From an uncultured Hyphomicrobiales bacterium (GTDB lineage: Bacteria; Pseudomonadota; Alphaproteobacteria; Rhizobiales; Beijerinckiaceae), in the NCBI GenBank assembly GCA_903918155.1, contig CAIXDD010000328.1:1-16986 (forward strand): a stretch of DNA of 16,986 nucleotides, written 5' to 3'. Shown one piece after another: positions 13,458 through 16,986 of this stretch; the first letter of the stretch is position 1, and every line of letters starts with the position of its first letter. The position numbers and the translations under genes are program-made. The notes under the pieces are model-generated. The model was not told the origin of the DNA, made no database searches, and saw only the letters and a program-made list of their open reading frames with translations.

Positions 13458-14626
13458 TGCTGAACGCCCCCACGCGCATCTCCCGAACGGAAGGCTCGCT
13501 GGCGCCGCCGCTGTCCAAGAGCGGCCTCTTGCGGCTTTCGCCCATGAACCGGCGGCGGTTGAATAATTTCAAGGCGAACCGACGGGGATTTTCGTCTTTC
13601 GTGATTTTCACGATTCTGTTCGTCCTCTCGCTATTCGCGGAATTCATCGCGAATGATCGACCCATGGTCGCATCGTATAAAGGCGAGCTCATTTTCCCTG
13701 TCTTCAAGGATTATCCTGAAGAAAAGTTCGGGGGCTTTCTCGCGGAAACCGATTACAGGGATCAGGTGATCAAGCGCGAAATCGAGGCCCATGGCTGGAT
13801 GGCGTGGCCTCCGGTGCGCTTTTCTTACCGAACCCATCATTACGATCTTCCCACGGCGGCACCCTCGCCGCCGACCTGGCTCCTGACCGCCGAGCAATGC
13901 AAGGCGGCCGCCGCGAAACAGGGCGTGGAGAACGGCGATTGTCGCAACATCGAATGGAACTGGCTTGGCACGGACGATGAGGGTCGGGACGTGCTCGCAA
14001 GATTGATCTATGGATTCAGGATCTCCGTTCTCTTTGGCCTCATCCTCGCAATCGTTTCATCATTCGTCGGCGTTCTGGCGGGAGCGGTGCAAGGATATTT
14101 TGGCGGATGGGTGGATCTCGTCTTCCAACGCTTCATCGAAATCTGGTCCTCCCTTCCGCATCTTTACCTGCTGATCATCGTCTCATCCGTCATCACGCCC
14201 AGTTTCTTCGTTCTGCTCGGCATCCTGCTGCTTTTCTCATGGGTCTCGCTCGTCCATGTCGTGCGCGCCGAATTCCTGCGGGCGCGCAATTTCGAATATG
14301 TGAACGCGGCCCGCGCCCTTGGGCTCTCCAACAGAAAGATCATGTTCCGGCACCTCCTGCCGAACGCCATGGTCGCGACGCTGACCTTTCTGCCGTTCAT
14401 CCTGAACGCCTCCATAACGACCCTGACGTCGCTAGACTTCCTCGGGTTCGGCCTGCCTCCCGGCTCGCCCTCGCTCGGCGAATTGCTTCTGCAAGGAAAG
14501 TCCCATCTGCAGGCGCCATGGCTGGGGCTCACCGGCTTCGCCGTCATCGCGCTGATGTTGTCATTGCTGGTCTTCATCGGGGAAGCCGTGCGCGACGCCT
14601 TCGATCCTCGGAAAACCTTCGCATGA
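13457..14626 (+). CDS. yejE: YejE-type peptide ABC transporter permease
   Basis: This is the second permease of the peptide importer, of DppC/OppC type. The 389-residue protein has an N-terminal cytoplasmic part ending in NNFKANRRGF, and a first membrane segment at about 47-66. A long periplasmic loop (about 67-180) ends in LGTDDEGRDVLARLIYG (170-186), a hallmark of this class. Several membrane segments follow, and the EAA loop is at about 281-304 (YVNAARALGLSNRKIMFRHL). The ATG at 13457 overlaps the yejB stop as TGATG, so translation is probably coupled. A second possible start, ATG at 13544 (MNRRRLNNF), would still keep the whole membrane domain. Confidence 0.94.
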   Translation: MLNAPTRISRTEGSLAPPLSKSGLLRLSPMNRRRLNNFKANRRGFSSFVIFTILFVLSLFAEFIANDRPMVASYKGELIFPVFKDYPEEKFGGFLAETDYRDQVIKREIEAHGWMAWPPVRFSYRTHHYDLPTAAPSPPTWLLTAEQCKAAAAKQGVENGDCRNIEWNWLGTDDEGRDVLARLIYGFRISVLFGLILAIVSSFVGVLAGAVQGYFGGWVDLVFQRFIEIWSSLPHLYLLIIVSSVITPSFFVLLGILLLFSWVSLVHVVRAEFLRARNFEYVNAARALGLSNRKIMFRHLLPNAMVATLTFLPFILNASITTLTSLDFLGFGLPPGSPSLGELLLQGKSHLQAPWLGLTGFAVIALMLSLLVFIGEAVRDAFDPRKTFA

Positions 14627-14668
14627 ATGCGCATCTTGTCGCCCAACCGATCTGGATTGCCTCTTCGC

Positions 14669-16294
14669 ATGCCTAAGTCGCCGCTCCTTGAAGTCACTGA
14701 CCTGTCCATCTCCTTCCATTCGGAAGGAGCTGAGCGCATGGTCGTCGAGAGCGCGTCGTTCTCGCTCGAGAAAGGCCGGACGCTGGCGATCGTCGGCGAA
14801 TCGGGCTCCGGGAAATCGGTCACGGCCCTGTCCATCGTGAGATTGCTCGCGGGCACGTCGGCGCGATATCCGTCTGGACGGATCCTGTTCGAAGGCGTCG
14901 ACCTGCTGAGCGCGGATGAACCGACGCTGCGGCGCGTTCGCGGCGATTCCATCACCATGGTGTTTCAGGAGCCCATGACTTCGCTGAATCCGCTGCATAC
15001 GATTGAGCGGCAGATCGGCGAGATTCTCGCGCTCCACGGGCTCAGCGATGCGAAAGCCATTCGGGCCCGCGTCATCGCGCTCCTTGACGAAGTGGGCATT
15101 CCCGACCCGTCAGGGCGATTGAACGCCTATCCGCATCAATTGTCGGGGGGCCAGCGGCAACGGGTGATGATCGCCATGGCGCTGGCGAACCGCCCCAAGC
15201 TCCTGATCGCCGATGAACCGACGACAGCGCTCGATGTGACGGTGCAGGCGCAGATCCTGAAGCTTCTTAAAGAGCTGCAGAATCGGCATGGCATGTCCAT
15301 GATCTTCATCACCCACGATCTGGGGATCGTCCGAAAGATCGCGGATGACGTTTGCGTCATGCAAAAAGGCCGGATCGTAGAGAGCGGAAGCGTTTCCGAG
15401 GTCTTCAACGCGCCTCGACATGATTATACGCGTATGTTGCTGAACGCGGAGCCAAAGGGCGCGGCGCCCATCTATAATGCGCAAGCGCCGGCGCTTCTGG
15501 AGGCAGACGACATCAAGGTCTGGTTCCCCATAAAGCGGGGATTCCTTCGAAAGACGATCGGCCATGTCAAGGCGGTGGACGGGCTGTCCCTGACCTTGCG
15601 CGAAGGGCAGACGCTTGGGGTCGTGGGCGAGTCCGGTTCAGGCAAGACCACGCTCGGTCTCGCTGTCCTGCGTCTGATCAAGTGCGAAGGCGCGATCCTC
15701 TTTCAGGGTCGCAGGATCGATGGGCTGGGTTCGTCCGCGATGCGCCCTTACCGGCGCGACATGCAGATCGTGTTTCAGGATCCGTTCGGCTCTTTATCCC
15801 CGCGCATGTCCATCGCCGACATCATCGCCGAGGGGCTGGAGGTTCAAAAGCCTGGCCTCGCCTATGACGAAAAGCGTGAGATCGTCGCGCGCGCCCTGAT
15901 CGACACGGGCCTTGATCCCCTTGCGATGGATCGATATCCGCACGAGTTCTCCGGCGGGCAAAGGCAGCGCGTCTCGATCGCTCGCGCCATGGCGCTGGAG
16001 CCAAAGCTGATCATTCTGGATGAGCCGACCTCCGCCCTCGACATGTCCGTTCAAGCGCAGATCGTGGATCTCTTGCGAGATTTGCAGGCCCGAAAAAACC
16101 TCGCCTTCATGTTCATCAGTCATGACCTGAAGGTGGTGCGCGCTCTTGCTTCGGAGCTTATGATCATGAAGCAGGGCAAGGTGGTGGAGAAGGGCGTCGC
16201 AGCGGATGTTTTCGCAGCGCCCAAGCATGAATATACAAGGGCTCTGTTCTCGGCTGCTTTCGACATGGAGGCGGCGCCGGGCGTTTCGCAGTGA
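14669..16294 (+). CDS. yejF: YejF-type peptide ABC transporter ATPase with two fused nucleotide-binding domains
   Basis: This cytoplasmic ATPase powers the YejABE importer and joins two ABC domains in one chain. In the 541-residue version, domain 1 has Walker A GESGSGKS (43-50), Q-loop Q100, signature LSGGQRQR (158-165), Walker B LLIADEP (178-184) and switch H216. Domain 2 has Walker A GESGSGKT (320-327), Q370, FSGGQRQR (427-434), LIILDEP (447-453) and H485. Both sites look catalytically intact. The start is uncertain: ATG 14669 (MPKSPLLEV) fits the family, but an in-frame ATG at 14627 directly abuts the yejE stop (TGAATG) and would add 14 residues. The stop lies one base from the opposing ggt stop. 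Confidence 0.94.
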   Translation: MPKSPLLEVTDLSISFHSEGAERMVVESASFSLEKGRTLAIVGESGSGKSVTALSIVRLLAGTSARYPSGRILFEGVDLLSADEPTLRRVRGDSITMVFQEPMTSLNPLHTIERQIGEILALHGLSDAKAIRARVIALLDEVGIPDPSGRLNAYPHQLSGGQRQRVMIAMALANRPKLLIADEPTTALDVTVQAQILKLLKELQNRHGMSMIFITHDLGIVRKIADDVCVMQKGRIVESGSVSEVFNAPRHDYTRMLLNAEPKGAAPIYNAQAPALLEADDIKVWFPIKRGFLRKTIGHVKAVDGLSLTLREGQTLGVVGESGSGKTTLGLAVLRLIKCEGAILFQGRRIDGLGSSAMRPYRRDMQIVFQDPFGSLSPRMSIADIIAEGLEVQKPGLAYDEKREIVARALIDTGLDPLAMDRYPHEFSGGQRQRVSIARAMALEPKLIILDEPTSALDMSVQAQIVDLLRDLQARKNLAFMFISHDLKVVRALASELMIMKQGKVVEKGVAADVFAAPKHEYTRALFSAAFDMEAAPGVSQ

Positions 16295-16295
16295 C

Positions 16296-16986
16296 TCAAT
16301 AGCCCGACGCGGATGATCCCCGCTGACGCGGGTCGCTCGCGCCCATCAGCCAGCCGTCTCGCCGCAGGATCGATTGAACCGACCCGATCGTGGGCTGCAC
16401 TTTCACCTTATGCCCCATCTGCTCGAGCAGCCGGATCGTGTCCGCGGAGACGCCCCGCTCGACCCTGATCTCGTCGGGGTGCAATTGATGATGAATGCGG
16501 GGCGCGGACGCCGCTTCCGCGACATTCATGTCATGCTCGAAAATGTTCAGAATGGTCTGCAGGACGATGGTGATGATGCGCGAGCCGCCCGGCGACCCTG
16601 TCACCAGCTCGACGGCTCCGTCCTTGGTCAAAATCGTCGGACTCATGGACGACAAAGGGCGCTTGCGCGGCGCGGGCGCATTCGCGGCGCCGCCCAGCAT
16701 GCCGTAAGCGTTCGGGGCGTCGGCGCGCGCAGCGAAATCGTCGAGTTCGTTGTTCAGAAGGAACCCTGCGCCTTCGACCACCTGCCCAAGCCCATAGGAA
16801 AAGTTCAGCGTATATGTGTTGGCGACCGCGTTTCCGTCACGATCGACAATCGAGAAATGGGTCGTCTGATCGCTCTCATAAGGAACGACGTCGCCTGCGC
16901 TGATCGATGCGGACGGGCGGGCGCTCGCGGGATCGATGGAATGTCTCAGATCATTCGCATAGCGCTTGGAGATGAGCGCCGACACC
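16296..16986 (-). CDS. ggt: Gamma-glutamyltransferase, C-terminal part (5' end beyond the window)
   Basis: This enzyme cleaves gamma-glutamyl bonds of glutathione and similar compounds in the periplasm, transferring or hydrolysing the glutamyl group. The fragment of about 229 residues holds the whole small subunit produced by self-cleavage. The nucleophile Thr starts TTHFSIVD (about residue 41 of the fragment). It is followed by TYTLN, NNELDDF, the substrate-binding PLSSMSPT, the oxyanion GSPGGSRI, and the C-terminal GASDPRQRG. All key small-subunit residues appear intact. The large subunit and signal peptide lie to the right of the window; the apparent first codon inside the window is an internal GTG. 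It converges on yejF with a single base between stop codons, leaving no room for a terminator. Confidence 0.95.
   Translation of the reverse strand, partial: VSALISKRYANDLRHSIDPASARPSASISAGDVVPYESDQTTHFSIVDRDGNAVANTYTLNFSYGLGQVVEGAGFLLNNELDDFAARADAPNAYGMLGGAANAPAPRKRPLSSMSPTILTKDGAVELVTGSPGGSRIITIVLQTILNIFEHDMNVAEAASAPRIHHQLHPDEIRVERGVSADTIRLLEQMGHKVKVQPTIGSVQSILRRDGWLMGASDPRQRGSSASGY

Noticed and set aside
1..16986. Mobile elements, CRISPR arrays, tRNA genes or tandem repeats
   Set aside because: No transposase, integrase, terminal repeats, regularly spaced direct repeats or tRNA-like cloverleaf were seen in the intergenic stretches, all of which are shorter than 300 bp.

Overview
The window is high-GC DNA with dense coding on both strands. 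It reads as ordinary chromosome of an alphaproteobacterium, most likely of the order Hyphomicrobiales (Rhizobiales). Three things point there: the SRP RNA-dnaX-ybaB-recR block, a CycM-type membrane-anchored cytochrome c beside pheA, and a complete yejABEF peptide-uptake operon whose binding protein has a Tat-type leader. The genus is not determined. I see no insertion sequence, prophage, CRISPR array, tRNA or rRNA.

Left region (1-2398, plus strand): the 3' end of a ligJ-type 4-oxalomesaconate hydratase gene, an HpcH/HpaI-family aldolase, and a protein related to 4,5-dihydroxyphthalate decarboxylase. Together they look like part of an aromatic-acid catabolic cluster (protocatechuate 4,5-cleavage, possibly fed by phthalate). 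It closes with a good intrinsic terminator. This is the most interesting part, because an HpaI-class aldolase sits where the pathway would normally use a LigK/GalC-type aldolase.

Middle region (2398-7600, minus strand): housekeeping genes. Reading in the direction of transcription from the right, these are the 4.5S-type SRP RNA, dnaX, ybaB and recR, then an unrecognised 138-residue protein with its own likely promoter and terminator, then def and fmt. Def and fmt act at the two ends of N-formylmethionine metabolism. DnaX, YbaB and RecR belong to replication and recombination.

Right region (7600-16986): nudC (plus) diverges from the SRP RNA gene and converges on pheA (minus), the two sharing a CTAG stop-codon overlap. 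cycM diverges from pheA and ends in a terminator. It is followed by yejA-yejB-yejE-yejF, tightly packed, which runs into the end of a gamma-glutamyltransferase gene on the opposite strand, one base away. The ggt gene is cut by the right edge.

The annotation rests on recognising protein families and motifs by eye. No database search was run, and gene symbols reflect family resemblance.
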